Shown here: positions 46,719 through 55,972 of the stretch, one piece after another | Position numbering within the stretch: position 1 is the first letter of the stretch | Layout: every line of letters starts with the position of its first letter | Source: Iphinoe sp. HA4291-MV1 | GTDB lineage: Bacteria; Cyanobacteriota; Cyanobacteriia; Cyanobacteriales; Nostocaceae | Length of the DNA stretch: 64,000 nt | Reading direction: 5' to 3' | Assembly: GCA_019359415.1 (NCBI GenBank) | Contig: JAHHHH010000022.1 | Location: forward strand, 1-64,000 | Notes under the pieces: model-generated | Told to the model about the DNA's origin: nothing | The model's database searches: none | The model's input: the letters and a program-made list of their open reading frames with translations, nothing else | Translations under genes and position numbers: made by a program

Positions 46719-47888
46719 ATGCGAACAATTGCGGAAATTAATAACAAAATCAGCCGCAAGCTGGCGGTGGTGTTAACCGCTGAGGAATTAAAGGCAAGAG
46801 TTGCAGAAGTTGGTGTTGCCAAAGTTGCTAAGGAAGTTGATGTCATCACCACTGGCACTTTTGAGCCGATGGAATCTAGTGGTGCAATTCTTAACCTAGG
46901 TCATACTGACCCGCCGATAAAAATTCGCCGTTGCTGGTTAGATGGTGTTCCAGCATACTCTGGTTTTGGAGCCGTAGATTTGTACTTAGGTGCGAGTTGC
47001 GCGGTAGAAGCGATGGACGGTGAAGAAGTTCGGGAACGAGGTGGCGGTCATGTCATTGAAGATTTGATAGCTGGTAAAGCCGTACATGTACGAGCACAAG
47101 GACAGGTGACAGATTGCTATCCCAGAGCTACTTTTGAAACTACGATTACTCGTGAAACAATCAATCAGTTTTATTTATTCAATCCACGCAATCTTTACCA
47201 AAACTTTATAGTAGGTGTCAATGGGGGTGAGCGGCTATTACACACATACCTCGGTCCTTTGCAACCGCGTTTGGGCAATGCTGTTTACTCTAACCCAGGT
47301 GCCATCTCCCCCCTACTCAACGACCCAGATCTACAACTCATTGGGATTGGCACACGAATTTTTCTGGGAGGTGGTGTTGGTTATGTTGCTTGGGAAGGCA
47401 CTCAGCACTTTCCTTTACAAAAGCGGTTACCCAACCGTACACCCGTTGGACCTGCTGCAACTTTAGCTTTAATTGGTAATGCCAAGCAAATGGATGCTCG
47501 CTGGGTGCGTGGGTGTTACTTTAAAAGTTACGGTCCTTCTTTGATGTTGGGAGTGGGTGTACCATTCCCTGTGTTGAACGAAGAAGTCGTTGCAAGATGT
47601 GCAATTCAAGATAAAGACTTAGTAGCCCCAATAGTAGACTTTTCCATTCCCCGGCGTGTCCGTCCTACCTTTGGTTTAGTCAGTTACGCCCAACTCAAAT
47701 CTGGACGTATCACCATAGAAGGCAGAACTGTGCGCGTTGCACCCCTTGCTAGTTTATTCCTCTCTAAGAAAGTTGCCGTGGAGTTGAAACAATGGATTGA
47801 ATCAGGTGATTTTACCTTAGCAGAGCTTGTTGCCCCAATTGAAATGGAGCGGTCTTTTCTTCCGCAAGACCGCTGGACGGAATTTTAA
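46719..47888 (+). CDS. Homocysteine biosynthesis protein (HcyBio/DUF39 family)
   Basis: 389 residues matching the HcyBio (DUF39) family. MESSGAILNLGHTDPPIKIRR (about 51-71), GASCAVEAMDG and CYFKSYGPSLMLGVGVPFPVLNEE are conserved blocks. In methanogens homologues take part in making homocysteine from aspartate semialdehyde, together with a ferredoxin-domain partner; no such partner is adjacent here. A role in sulfur amino-acid synthesis is likely, and MetH in the same window would consume homocysteine. ATG 46719 start. Confidence 0.85.
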   Translation: MRTIAEINNKISRKLAVVLTAEELKARVAEVGVAKVAKEVDVITTGTFEPMESSGAILNLGHTDPPIKIRRCWLDGVPAYSGFGAVDLYLGASCAVEAMDGEEVRERGGGHVIEDLIAGKAVHVRAQGQVTDCYPRATFETTITRETINQFYLFNPRNLYQNFIVGVNGGERLLHTYLGPLQPRLGNAVYSNPGAISPLLNDPDLQLIGIGTRIFLGGGVGYVAWEGTQHFPLQKRLPNRTPVGPAATLALIGNAKQMDARWVRGCYFKSYGPSLMLGVGVPFPVLNEEVVARCAIQDKDLVAPIVDFSIPRRVRPTFGLVSYAQLKSGRITIEGRTVRVAPLASLFLSKKVAVELKQWIESGDFTLAELVAPIEMERSFLPQDRWTEF

Positions 47889-47929
47889 GAGGGCAATGGG
47901 CAATGGGCAATGGGCATTGCCCAATTCCC
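47889..47929. repeat. Heptamer repeat between convergent genes
   Basis: Three GGGCAAT units followed by an inverted GCATTGCCC, able to fold as a hairpin; may double as a terminator for both flanking genes. Confidence 0.7.
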
Positions 47930-48943
47930 TTACTCTTCGGGAGCCTTCGGACGTTTAACGGGCTTAGGAATGGGTTTTGAGGATGTAGGTCTTGACGCCG
48001 CAGAGGAGTCGCTTATTTTCCGAATTGGGCGTGGAGTTTCGCTGTTGCGTGGTCTTGGGGGAAATGGTTTCTTTCCACCAGGACGATAACCTCCAACGCC
48101 GCCTTTCCTTGTTTGTGGTGGTCTGCGCTTTTTGGGCAAATCAGCGATCGCCTCAGCGCTTTCTACCACCAATCCCTCAGCTTCCCGCTTGACTTGCAAG
48201 TCCCAAAACTTACCAACTGCTCTGGCTTGAAGCTTACCTTTAATTTTCAACTTGAAATACTTTGGTTTGTCATCTTGTTTGCGAGCAGCCTGCTTAATTT
48301 TGATCACTAGGTGATCATCTTCAAAAGACTGGTAAACAACCTCGCCACGAACAGAAAAACCACCATCTGGAAGTTCTGATGAGGGGACAAGGGCACTGGA
48401 TGAACTATTAGCGGATGTTGGTGAATCTTGTAAAGCTGAATTTTGCTCATCATTGGCTATTTGATGTTTAGCCAAGTTCTCCGGCTCCCAAACTCCAACA
48501 ATTTGTAGGTGCAATTTGTCATTTTCCTGCTGAGTACGGGGATAAACGACCCACAGATGTTCTTTTTCCAAGTCCAAATGATTTTTGACTAAACTCATAA
48601 TCCGACCCAAAAGGACGGCATCAAGTTGCATACCATCTGTGGTTACCATTGAACCTTGAGTAAATTGTTCGCTACTAACAACGTAGCGACCTCGCACTAA
48701 GCCAATAGCTCGGTACTGCATTGGTTCGCTGGGAGGTGGAATCGGTTGCTGCCGGTTTTTTAAGTTCTCATCTCTATGAGCAGTCTCATTGGAGAGAATA
48801 ACAGATGAATTTTCTTTTTGAGAAGCGGGGTTTGCTGCATTGACATTATTCGTGACAGCAGCTGTGTCTGGGTTATTTAAAACCTCTTGAGAAGCAGTTG
48901 AATTGAACGATTCAGAAGAAGACGGCATCAGGTCGGAATTCAT
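47930..48943 (-). CDS. Conserved cyanobacterial hypothetical protein with Pro/Arg/Lys-rich tail
   Basis: 337 residues from ATG 48943, which has AAGGAG at good spacing; a longer frame to 48967 lacks this. The N-terminal 75 residues are Ser/Asn-rich and probably disordered. A central conserved-looking region (MQYRAIGLVRGRYVVSSEQF...LHLQIVGVWEPE, about 75-165) and a second one (FSVRGEVVYQSFEDDHLVIKIKQ, about 195-260) are beta-rich. The C-terminus is basic and proline-rich (KKRRPPQTRKGG). Nucleic-acid or polymer binding is possible but unproven. Confidence 0.65.
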   Translation of the reverse strand: MNSDLMPSSSESFNSTASQEVLNNPDTAAVTNNVNAANPASQKENSSVILSNETAHRDENLKNRQQPIPPPSEPMQYRAIGLVRGRYVVSSEQFTQGSMVTTDGMQLDAVLLGRIMSLVKNHLDLEKEHLWVVYPRTQQENDKLHLQIVGVWEPENLAKHQIANDEQNSALQDSPTSANSSSSALVPSSELPDGGFSVRGEVVYQSFEDDHLVIKIKQAARKQDDKPKYFKLKIKGKLQARAVGKFWDLQVKREAEGLVVESAEAIADLPKKRRPPQTRKGGVGGYRPGGKKPFPPRPRNSETPRPIRKISDSSAASRPTSSKPIPKPVKRPKAPEE

Positions 48944-49072
48944 AAAAACTCCTTGTGGCGGAGACACATCCCATTGTGGGATTTTCTTTCGGCAGCTGGA
49001 AAGAGCGTTTGTGCGGCGTTTATAAGTATATTTCCTTTCAAGACAGTCACACCTTAACGCTCTGTGCGATAC

Positions 49073-49122
49073 TAAAGACGCAAAATTTTACATATCGCTA
49101 AATGTGTAATTTAGCGTCTTTA
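49073..49122. repeat. Inverted repeat with internal hairpin
   Basis: TAAAGACGCAAAATT (49073-49087) pairs with 49108-49122 in 14 of 15 positions, and CGCTAAAT/ATTTAGCG forms an alternative inner stem. It lies in the 344-base divergent gap before the TPR gene, possibly regulatory. The rest of this gap shows no gene. Confidence 0.5.
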
Positions 49123-49287
49123 CACTAGTTTCGGAAGCATATCATAGCTAAAATTCAGACAGTTCCTCCTAAAGTGAAAACTTGCATGGAGTGCGTATAT
49201 TGCTTTTTGTTATAAAATTCACAAATAATTCACGGCATTCCGCAAAGTTTTAAAATTTTTAACTTTCATGTTTTCACTTCAACGATA

Positions 49288-50169
49288 ATGTCATTAGAGT
49301 TTAAGGACGGTTTTGTGTCTCAACCTCGCAAACACTGGATAGTCAATGTCGTGTTGGTACTGGCAATTCTTGCTTTTGTCGGAGTTTCAATGGTGCCAAT
49401 CATTGGGGCGTTTAATCAAACGGAAAGCTCCACCCAGAAATCCGTAAATACAAGAAGTCGCTCACCTTCCTCTGACGAAAAATCGAAACTGGAAGAGGCA
49501 GCACGGGGTTATGCACAGGTTTTGCAGCGAGAAAGCGAAAACCAAACGGCGCTGCGAGGCTTGCTCGATACTCGACTACGATTACTCAGCTTGGGTGTGG
49601 GTGATGTCAAGGGTGTTATTGAACCTTTAGAAAAATTAGCTCAGCTGAATCCAGAACAAACAAGATACACAGTGCTACTGGCTCAAGCCAAACAGCAAAT
49701 TGGCGACAAGGAAGGAGCCGTTCAAGCATACCGTTCTATTCTAGAAAAAAAACCTGGCAACCTAGAGGCTTTACAAGGTATGGTAGCTCTCTTAATAGCT
49801 CAAAAACACCCCGAAGCAGCTATCAACTTGCTACAAGATACTCTCAATACTGCAAGCAAAGCAAATAAAATTCAGCCTGGAAGTGTGGATACAGTCGCTG
49901 TACAAGTGCTCTTAGGCAATGTACACGCCTCCCAAAAAAGCTATGCTCAAGCTCTTAGCGTCTATGACCAAGCAATGAGCAACGATAAACAGGATTTTCG
50001 TCCGGTTCTCGCCAAGGCAATGCTCCTGAAAGAACAAGGAAAAACTGAGGAGGCAAAACTTTTGTTTACCAGAGCTGCGGCTTTAGCACCAACTCAGTAT
50101 GTAGATGAAATTAATAAGCGCTCAAGTGAATCCTCTACTTCCGCTCCTACGCCAACGCCGACGAAATGA
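49288..50169 (+). CDS. Membrane-anchored tetratricopeptide-repeat protein
   Basis: 293 residues. One hydrophobic segment at about 18-42 (WIVNVVLVLAILAFVGVSMVPII) is followed by TPR-type helix pairs from about 65 to 275 (LEEAARGYAQVLQRESENQTALRGLLD, KEGAVQAYRSILEKKPGNLEAL, KTEEAKLLFTRAAALAPTQY). TPR domains mediate protein contacts; the partner is unknown. The tail is Ser/Thr/Pro-rich. ATG 49288 start. Confidence 0.85.
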   Translation: MSLEFKDGFVSQPRKHWIVNVVLVLAILAFVGVSMVPIIGAFNQTESSTQKSVNTRSRSPSSDEKSKLEEAARGYAQVLQRESENQTALRGLLDTRLRLLSLGVGDVKGVIEPLEKLAQLNPEQTRYTVLLAQAKQQIGDKEGAVQAYRSILEKKPGNLEALQGMVALLIAQKHPEAAINLLQDTLNTASKANKIQPGSVDTVAVQVLLGNVHASQKSYAQALSVYDQAMSNDKQDFRPVLAKAMLLKEQGKTEEAKLLFTRAAALAPTQYVDEINKRSSESSTSAPTPTPTK

Positions 50170-50191
50170 GGGGATGGGGAGATGAGGGGGA

Positions 50192-50311
50192 TGGGCAATG
50201 GGCAATGGGCAATGGGCAATGGGCATTGGGCATTGGGCAAAAATTATTCTTCTCCTCTGCTCCTCTGCTCCTCTGCTCCCCTTGCTCCCCCTGCTCCCCC
50301 TGCTCCTCCAT
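50192..50311. repeat. Heptamer (GGGCAAT)n and CTCCTCTG-type repeats
   Basis: Tandem GGGCAAT/GGGCATT units are followed by pyrimidine-rich CTCCTCTG and CTCCCCCTG repeats between the convergent TPR and manganese-exporter genes. Confidence 0.8.
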
Positions 50312-50317
50312 CTTTGT

Positions 50318-50938
50318 TCACGCTCCCTCAATGGCGGCGACGACGCCAAACAATAGAAACAAAAATCCACCTACAAAGGTGAGTTTCCGCTCAGAAATCT
50401 GCCCTGCCAACATTCTGCCACCAATGACAGCAAGGACAGCACAAATGGCGTGTCCTAAAATGGCACCCGTTATCACCTCAATGGTGTTATTTCCTGCGGC
50501 GAGGGTAATTGTGGCAATTTGTGTGCGATCGCCCCACTCTGCCATAAATGTCAGCACAAAGGCTTCTGTTAAAATTGCCAAAGCATTTGTCTTTTTCGGC
50601 AGTTGCATATCTGCCTGTTTCACAGCAGCTTTTGCCTCTTCCACAACTTCTGTATCACAACTAGAAGCAGGCATTCGAATTGCATCTGTAACCAGCTTAA
50701 TACCAAAGCCAATAAATAAAGCTATCTCCGCAAAATGAATATAAGCTTTTGGAAGTATGGAAGCCGCTTGTCCTACGACAACAGAAAGTATTGTCATTGC
50801 AGCTAAAGCTGCTATCACACCTGCAAAGACCAGTCGCCGTGAGTGATGCATCGCTAAAATGACGGCGATAAAAAATGTTTTATCTCCTAGTTCCGAAATC
50901 GTAATCAGTAATAGACTTGCAGTGAAAGCTGTTAACAC
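50318..50938 (-). CDS. mnx: TMEM165/GDT1-family (UPF0016) manganese exporter
   Basis: 206 residues in two homologous halves, each with the signature: ELGDKTFF near residue 15 and EWGDRTQIAT near 130. About six membrane helices. In cyanobacteria this family (Mnx) moves Mn2+ out of the cytoplasm, either to thylakoid lumen or periplasm. GTG 50938 is chosen (AGGAG nine bases upstream, family-typical length); an in-frame extension to 51049 would run into riboswitch sequence. The riboswitch upstream supports Mn2+ control. Confidence 0.9.
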   Translation of the reverse strand: MLTAFTASLLLITISELGDKTFFIAVILAMHHSRRLVFAGVIAALAAMTILSVVVGQAASILPKAYIHFAEIALFIGFGIKLVTDAIRMPASSCDTEVVEEAKAAVKQADMQLPKKTNALAILTEAFVLTFMAEWGDRTQIATITLAAGNNTIEVITGAILGHAICAVLAVIGGRMLAGQISERKLTFVGGFLFLLFGVVAAIEGA

Positions 50939-51026
50939 TCTCTCAAGCTCCTTCAAGAATTGTCTGCCTGTGTGAGCTTGATGTGAGCAGTGAGACTCCA
51001 CCAAGCTCACACTCGTGCTGTGTGAA

Positions 51027-51150
51027 CTTAGTGAAGGTCTCACTTCCAAGAAGCTAATTGCTTACTTGTCACCTGAACCAGGCTTATTGCCAGTATGTTG
51101 ACTCAGGTGTACTGGCTAGTATGATTGCCAGCAGCTACTCCCCTTCTGTT
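51027..51150 (-). ncRNA. yybP-ykoY manganese riboswitch
   Basis: On the minus strand upstream of mnx the conserved elements appear in order: GGGGAGTAGCTGCTGGC (starting near 51143), GTCAACAT and the GCC/GGTTCAGGTGACAA helices, and GTGAGACCTTCAC (near 51031-51043), the 3' L3 strand. This family senses Mn2+ and controls Mn exporters, in keeping with the gene downstream. A further hairpin (GTTCACAC...GTGTGAGC) lies between aptamer and gene and may be part of the expression platform. Confidence 0.85.
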
Positions 51151-51219
51151 AAAAAATTATACATCTATCCAAAGTTATAGTAAAGTAGTCATGGCTTGTT
51201 AATCACTGGTGGCAATATA

Positions 51220-51384
51220 TCAGCAATTGTGAGCATCCGCCTGACCTTGTAATTTATCACGCAGAACATTAGCAATACGCCTGACGGTAGTAGTATGGAT
51301 AGTTCTTTTTGCACTCATCTTAACAATCTGTCCTGCGATTAATTCCACTCGTTCTTCCGGGTGAAAAATTCCCAACTCTGCCAT
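51220..51384 (-). pseudogene. Uma2-family N-terminal remnant
   Basis: A 54-codon frame beginning MAELGIFHPEERVELIAGQI and continuing VKMSAKRTIHTTTVRRIANVLRDKLQGQA matches the first third of Uma2 proteins. It ends at AHNC before the acidic catalytic blocks, and an in-frame stop lies directly upstream of the ATG. Confidence 0.7.
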
Positions 51385-51391
51385 TTTATCT

Positions 51392-51713
51392 CACATTCCG
51401 CATGAGTAAATGTGCTTAAACAATCTGCTCTCCGCAGGTTGTCGCGTCAAAACCAGAATTTTTCGGAATCGTCTAAAATCCAGTTTGGATAAACATTTCA
51501 CTCTTTTCTCATATATGGGGGTGTATAGAAGCGTTTTAGGTAAAACCGACTAACACGCCCGATGAATTATTGAGAATAGAGTCAACAAACCTGATTTTGA
51601 CACTTTCATTCGAGGCAAAGCTGAGTGTAGAATTTTGGTTTTCATGGCTGAACCCCTTGTTTTAGCTAGATTCTGGAAAATACCAAAATCTGAAAATTAA
51701 CCTGCGGAATGTG
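51392..51713. mobile_element. 322-bp inverted-repeat element with a short ORF
   Basis: CACATTCCGCA (51392-51402) and its inverse (51703-51713) are perfect 11-bp ends. Further matches (CCGCAGGTT, TTTTC-GAATC, TAAAA) appear after a 32-base insertion in the left arm. Inside, on the minus strand (51550-51645), is a 31-codon frame MKTKILHSALPRMKVSKSGL... that may be a transposase N-terminal remnant, though no family is certain. Confidence 0.5.
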
Positions 51714-51909
51714 GGTTTTATGGTATTCATTGACTGTCCAAAGCCGAAGAGTGAAAGGCGCTTCTTTTATGTGCATAGTGTTATGTACTGAAGGTATTTA
51801 TTAATAGAGTTGAAACTATCTTAGTGAGCGTTGCTTGCAGGAAATATTAGGTAATTCTCTACTATAAGTTTTTCTTTTCTCGATTTATCAAGCTGAGCAA
51901 AAAACTTAG

Positions 51910-52011
51910 TTATTCCATTTCGCCAAATGTTTTTGGTTTCGGTTTAGCTATGAAACATAGAGGAACTATTGTAGCTGCTGAGACAGCAAAGATAGGAATA
52001 AACTGTAACAT
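51910..52011 (-). CDS. Possible 33-residue single-span membrane peptide
   Basis: The frame encodes MLQFIPIFAVSAATIVPLCF, then IAKPKPKTFGEME: one hydrophobic helix followed by a lysine/proline stretch. It lies 45 bases after the kinase gene on the same strand. Size and shape resemble small photosynthetic-membrane subunits, but no family is recognised and the ribosome site is weak (AAGGA 17 bases away). Confidence 0.3.
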   Translation of the reverse strand: MLQFIPIFAVSAATIVPLCFIAKPKPKTFGEME

Positions 52012-52055
52012 CTGGTAGTTCAGCTATATCCTTAAGCTTACAAGTACTGAAGACT

Positions 52056-53699
52056 CTAAAACTTACAGATTTCTGCGAACTGAGGAAATTCTACCCTTCG
52101 AACTAAGCCAACAGTTACTGGTAGATGTCCAGGTTCAGGGTTTTTAAAATCTGGTTCCATTCCCGCTTTATATCGTATTCTTCTAGTTTGCCAGTCGAAA
52201 TCTTGCTCTACAATCTTCCTAAAGTTTCCATCTATCAAGCTTCCCCATCTAACTTCTTCATACATCTTTCGCCAGTTTTTTCCTTGGTTTTCGTAAATCA
52301 ATTGCTGAGCGCTGAAACCGAACTTTCCATCACTTGCTGCACGCCAGAGATTATCAATTGTTTTTAAATCAGTACATGATAGTCTTTTTATCTCATCGTA
52401 ATTAATATAGCCTCGTGATTGTGATTTTTCTCCTCCTAATTTCAAGAGAACTTCATAAGTTTCTGTATCAGATAATTGCCAGTTTTTCTGTCGCAAATAA
52501 TCACGTAATTTGCTATAGTCTATACCTTGCTTTGAAGAGATAGATACCTTATCAAGTGCATCTGTTGCTGTAGAAGGAGTAAAAGCTTTAATTAACCCTA
52601 AAGCAATACCCAAAGCTACTAATGCTGCCAATCCTTGCGCTCCTGTTCCTAATGATGTTATCTTCTCCCAAATTGTTAGTTTTTGTATGGTATTTTTGCT
52701 TGAAGGTCGATTTGAATTACCTACTGATTTTTTTGCTGCTCCTCGTTTCTGGGATAATGCAGCTATGTCTTGTATGACTTCATCTGCCGATGAATAACGT
52801 TTTTTAGTGCCTAATTCCACTAAATTGTCCAAAATTTTAGCTAAACTGTCACTAATATTCTTGCAGCGACTTCTCCACTCCCAAGAATTACTGCCATCAT
52901 CAAAAAGTTGAGGTGGATAGGTATTAGTTAATAAGCGAATACAAGTGACACCCAAACCATATAAATCACTCGCGAAAACTTCTCTGCCTTTTTGTTGTTC
53001 TGGAGCCATATAGTTTGGGGTTCCTATACCAGTTCCCATTTGAGCAGTACCTCTGTTAGTTGTAGTGACTGTAGGTCTAGGTACAACCAGTTTAGCTGCA
53101 CCAAAATCAACTAGAACTAGCGGCTTCTTTCCCACAGGTCTAATAATATTCTCAGGTTTGATATCTCTGTGAATTACATTTTTGTCGTGAATAAATTTGA
53201 GGACTGGTAGCAACTCATTCAGAACTTGCCATATTTGAGATTCTGTGAATGCTCCTTGCCGGTTTACATCAACCTCTAGATTTACCCCATCAATAAACTC
53301 TTGTACTATATAGGCATAACCATCTTGTTCAAAATGCGTTATTAATGAAGGAATTTGAGGATGTTTTAGCTGAGCTAGTTGAGTCACTTCTGTACGATAT
53401 ATGTCGGGGATTTGATTTATAGCTTGCTGTCCTGGAATTATAGTGTTGGATTGAAGATTAATCTTGCTATTTGGAATACCGGCTGTGTTTTGAAGATAAA
53501 ACTGTTTAATTAAGCATTTCGATTCATAAACACTGTGTTCATCTACAGCCTTAAATGTCCTACCAAACCCTCCTTGACCAATCATTTCAATCGGACGGAA
53601 GCGATTGCTAAGGAGTAATCCTGAGCCACAACTTAGGCAGAACTTAACTGTATCAGGATTTTGCGGATTTTGACATAACGGATTGACACAAATTTTCAT
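52056..53699 (-). CDS. Serine/threonine protein kinase with N-terminal zinc ribbon and C-terminal GUN4 domain
   Basis: 547 residues. A Cys4 zinc ribbon (CVNPLCQ...CLSCG, about 4-24) precedes a PknB-type kinase: GQGGFGRTF (41-49), Lys65, HRDIKPEN (Asp179) and DFGAAK (198-203). A membrane-like segment lies at about 353-375. Residues about 390-545 form a GUN4 domain (YSKLRDYLRQKNWQLSDTETY...GKFGFSAQQLIY). GUN4 binds porphyrins and regulates Mg chelatase, so kinase activity may respond to tetrapyrroles; this is inference. ATG 53699 start. Confidence 0.92.
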   Translation of the reverse strand: MKICVNPLCQNPQNPDTVKFCLSCGSGLLLSNRFRPIEMIGQGGFGRTFKAVDEHSVYESKCLIKQFYLQNTAGIPNSKINLQSNTIIPGQQAINQIPDIYRTEVTQLAQLKHPQIPSLITHFEQDGYAYIVQEFIDGVNLEVDVNRQGAFTESQIWQVLNELLPVLKFIHDKNVIHRDIKPENIIRPVGKKPLVLVDFGAAKLVVPRPTVTTTNRGTAQMGTGIGTPNYMAPEQQKGREVFASDLYGLGVTCIRLLTNTYPPQLFDDGSNSWEWRSRCKNISDSLAKILDNLVELGTKKRYSSADEVIQDIAALSQKRGAAKKSVGNSNRPSSKNTIQKLTIWEKITSLGTGAQGLAALVALGIALGLIKAFTPSTATDALDKVSISSKQGIDYSKLRDYLRQKNWQLSDTETYEVLLKLGGEKSQSRGYINYDEIKRLSCTDLKTIDNLWRAASDGKFGFSAQQLIYENQGKNWRKMYEEVRWGSLIDGNFRKIVEQDFDWQTRRIRYKAGMEPDFKNPEPGHLPVTVGLVRRVEFPQFAEICKF

Positions 53700-53910
53700 A
53701 AAAGTAATAAAAGCAACTCTTTTTTACTCAAGAATTATTGTAACAAATAGGCTTTTTGCTCTTTTGGTTGTTGTGTTATAAATAAAACTTAATAGTTTTT
53801 ATAATTCTGCAACACTTTGATAACCAGCAACTTGAGTTAAGATAAAACTTTTGTCAGAACTCTTTGTTGAGGTAAGATGTCGGGAAAAAGAAATAGAAAT
53901 AGAAATAAGT

Positions 53911-53932
53911 AAGGATGAAAATTTTCATCCTT
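53911..53932. terminator. Palindrome after sdhA
   Basis: A perfect 22-bp palindrome (AAGGATGAAAA and its inverse) lies 24 bases beyond the sdhA stop. Confidence 0.45.
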
Positions 53933-53955
53933 GAGCTTTGACACTTTAGCCTTTC

Positions 53956-55683
53956 CTAATACTTCCGCTCTTGTGGCTGAAACATGGTAATTGCGACTGG
54001 GCGATATTGGATATCAATCCCTGCTGGCGAATAATAAGCCATTGTGTGCTTTAAGAAGTTAACATCATCCCGTTGGGGACAATCTTCACGGAAGTGAGCA
54101 CCACGACTTTCCTGACGATTTAAGGCTGATTCCAAAATGATACGCCCTACCACCATCAAACTCCGCGTTTCAAATGCTTCTATGATTTCTGTATTCCAGC
54201 AACTGCCTTTATCATCTAAATATATCTGCGAATATTGTTGTTCTAATTCTTGCACTTTATTTAGACCTTCACGCATTAATTCCTCGGTGCGGAAAACGCC
54301 ACAATACTGAGTCATGGAATCTTGGAAGGCTTGACGGACTTGATTAATGCGGTACTTCCCAGACTGTTCTAGCAGGACTTGAATTTGTTGCTGAGCTTCG
54401 GTGATGTAGCGTTGCTCGTCCACTGTTGGCAGCTTGCGTTTTTGCACAATTTGTGCTATGATTGCTCCGGTTCTACGTCCATAAACCACACATTCCAACA
54501 AGGAATTACTGCCGAGGCGATTTGCACCATGTACGGAAACACAAGCAGTTTCTCCAGCAGCAAAGAAGCCATCAATCAGACTATCGCCACTACTACGAAC
54601 TTGACCATTGGTATTTACCGGGATACCACCCATGCAATAATGAATTGTAGGACGGACAGGCATAGGTTGAGTCACTGCGTCAACACCAACCAGACGATGT
54701 GCTTCCTCCCAACAGAAGGGAACGCGACTCATAATTTTTTCCTTACCCATGTGCCGCAAGTCAAGATAGACAAAGGGACCACCTGCACTCCCATCAGGAT
54801 AAACACCGCGACCAGCACGAATTTCGTAAGCGATCGCTCGTGAAGTAATATCACGCGGAGCAAGTTCCATGCGACTGGGAGCGTATCTTTCCATAAAGCG
54901 TTCTCCCTCAGAGTTGATGAGATACGCTCCTTCCCCGCGCACTGCTTCTGAAATCAGCACTCCTACCGGATATAATCCTGTAGGATGAAATTGCACAAAT
55001 TCCATATCTTCTAAGGGTAAACCAGCCAAAGCAGTCATTGCCAAACCATCACCCGTGGAAGCAAAATCATTAGACGTGGTATTATACACCCGCCCATAGC
55101 CACCAGTCGCAAACATCACTGCTTTAGCCCGTACCACCTCTATATGTCCATCTAAGATGCGGTACATCACCAAACCTTTCGCCTGACTCTCTTCTAAAAT
55201 CAGGCGCATCACGTACCACTCTTGATAAATTTGGACACCATATCGTCGTAAGTTGTTCACGAGTTCATGCAAAATGGCGTGACCAGTTTTATCAGCAGCG
55301 TAGCAAGTACGATTGTGAGAATGTCCGCCAAAAGCGCGTTGAGCAATGCGACCATCGCTTAAACGGGAGAACAAAACACCCATGTGTTCTAGGTCAATGA
55401 CTACATCTGGTGCTTCACGAGTGAGAATTTCTACTGCATCTTGGTCAGCTAAATAATCGGAACCCTTCACAGTGTCAAAAGCATGAGCTTCCCAACTGTC
55501 CTCTGAATCAACATTTTTCAGAGACGCAGCCATACCACCTTGTGCTGCGACCGAGTGAGAACGAATCGGGTGAGTTTTAGCAACTACTGCTACATTCAAA
55601 CTAGGGTCAATGCGAGCAATTTCTACTGCAGCGCGACACCCGGCTAAGCCACCTCCGACAATAATCACATCGTGTTCAAGCAT
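53956..55683 (-). CDS. sdhA: Succinate dehydrogenase/fumarate reductase flavoprotein subunit
   Basis: 575 residues. FAD-binding [12 protein letters not shown] (10-21), [11 protein letters not shown] with His43 as the expected covalent flavin site, [23 protein letters not shown] and [19 protein letters not shown] are diagnostic. It oxidises succinate in the respiratory/thylakoid electron chain. SdhB is not adjacent, as usual in cyanobacteria where the subunits are scattered. ATG 55683 start. Confidence 0.93.
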   Translation of the reverse strand: MLEHDVIIVGGGLAGCRAAVEIARIDPSLNVAVVAKTHPIRSHSVAAQGGMAASLKNVDSEDSWEAHAFDTVKGSDYLADQDAVEILTREAPDVVIDLEHMGVLFSRLSDGRIAQRAFGGHSHNRTCYAADKTGHAILHELVNNLRRYGVQIYQEWYVMRLILEESQAKGLVMYRILDGHIEVVRAKAVMFATGGYGRVYNTTSNDFASTGDGLAMTALAGLPLEDMEFVQFHPTGLYPVGVLISEAVRGEGAYLINSEGERFMERYAPSRMELAPRDITSRAIAYEIRAGRGVYPDGSAGGPFVYLDLRHMGKEKIMSRVPFCWEEAHRLVGVDAVTQPMPVRPTIHYCMGGIPVNTNGQVRSSGDSLIDGFFAAGETACVSVHGANRLGSNSLLECVVYGRRTGAIIAQIVQKRKLPTVDEQRYITEAQQQIQVLLEQSGKYRINQVRQAFQDSMTQYCGVFRTEELMREGLNKVQELEQQYSQIYLDDKGSCWNTEIIEAFETRSLMVVGRIILESALNRQESRGAHFREDCPQRDDVNFLKHTMAYYSPAGIDIQYRPVAITMFQPQERKY

Positions 55684-55972
55684 AACAAGTCCCTAACTAA
55701 GCAATTTAAAATCCAGAAAAAACAAGCGTGCTAGTAAAGTAGTCTATCCTTTCACTGTATGCACTTCTTTTTGCGTGACAGCTTATCAAAACTGGACTTT
55801 AGACTAAAATGCAATATGTGGCGTCTGTAAAAAAAATTCCCCGCCAGCAGACAGGGATATGGTGTCAATTCTGGATTTTGGTTTGGTGCAATGGGGATTG
55901 TTTAGTTATTAGCTATTCTTTACCACTAGCCACTAACAACTAACCACAAAGGAGTCCTCAATCTAAAATCCA

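Noticed and set aside
50166-50738. 190-codon plus-strand frame over the mnx gene
   Set aside because: Antisense of the conserved exporter and of heptamer repeats; codons follow the mnx frame.
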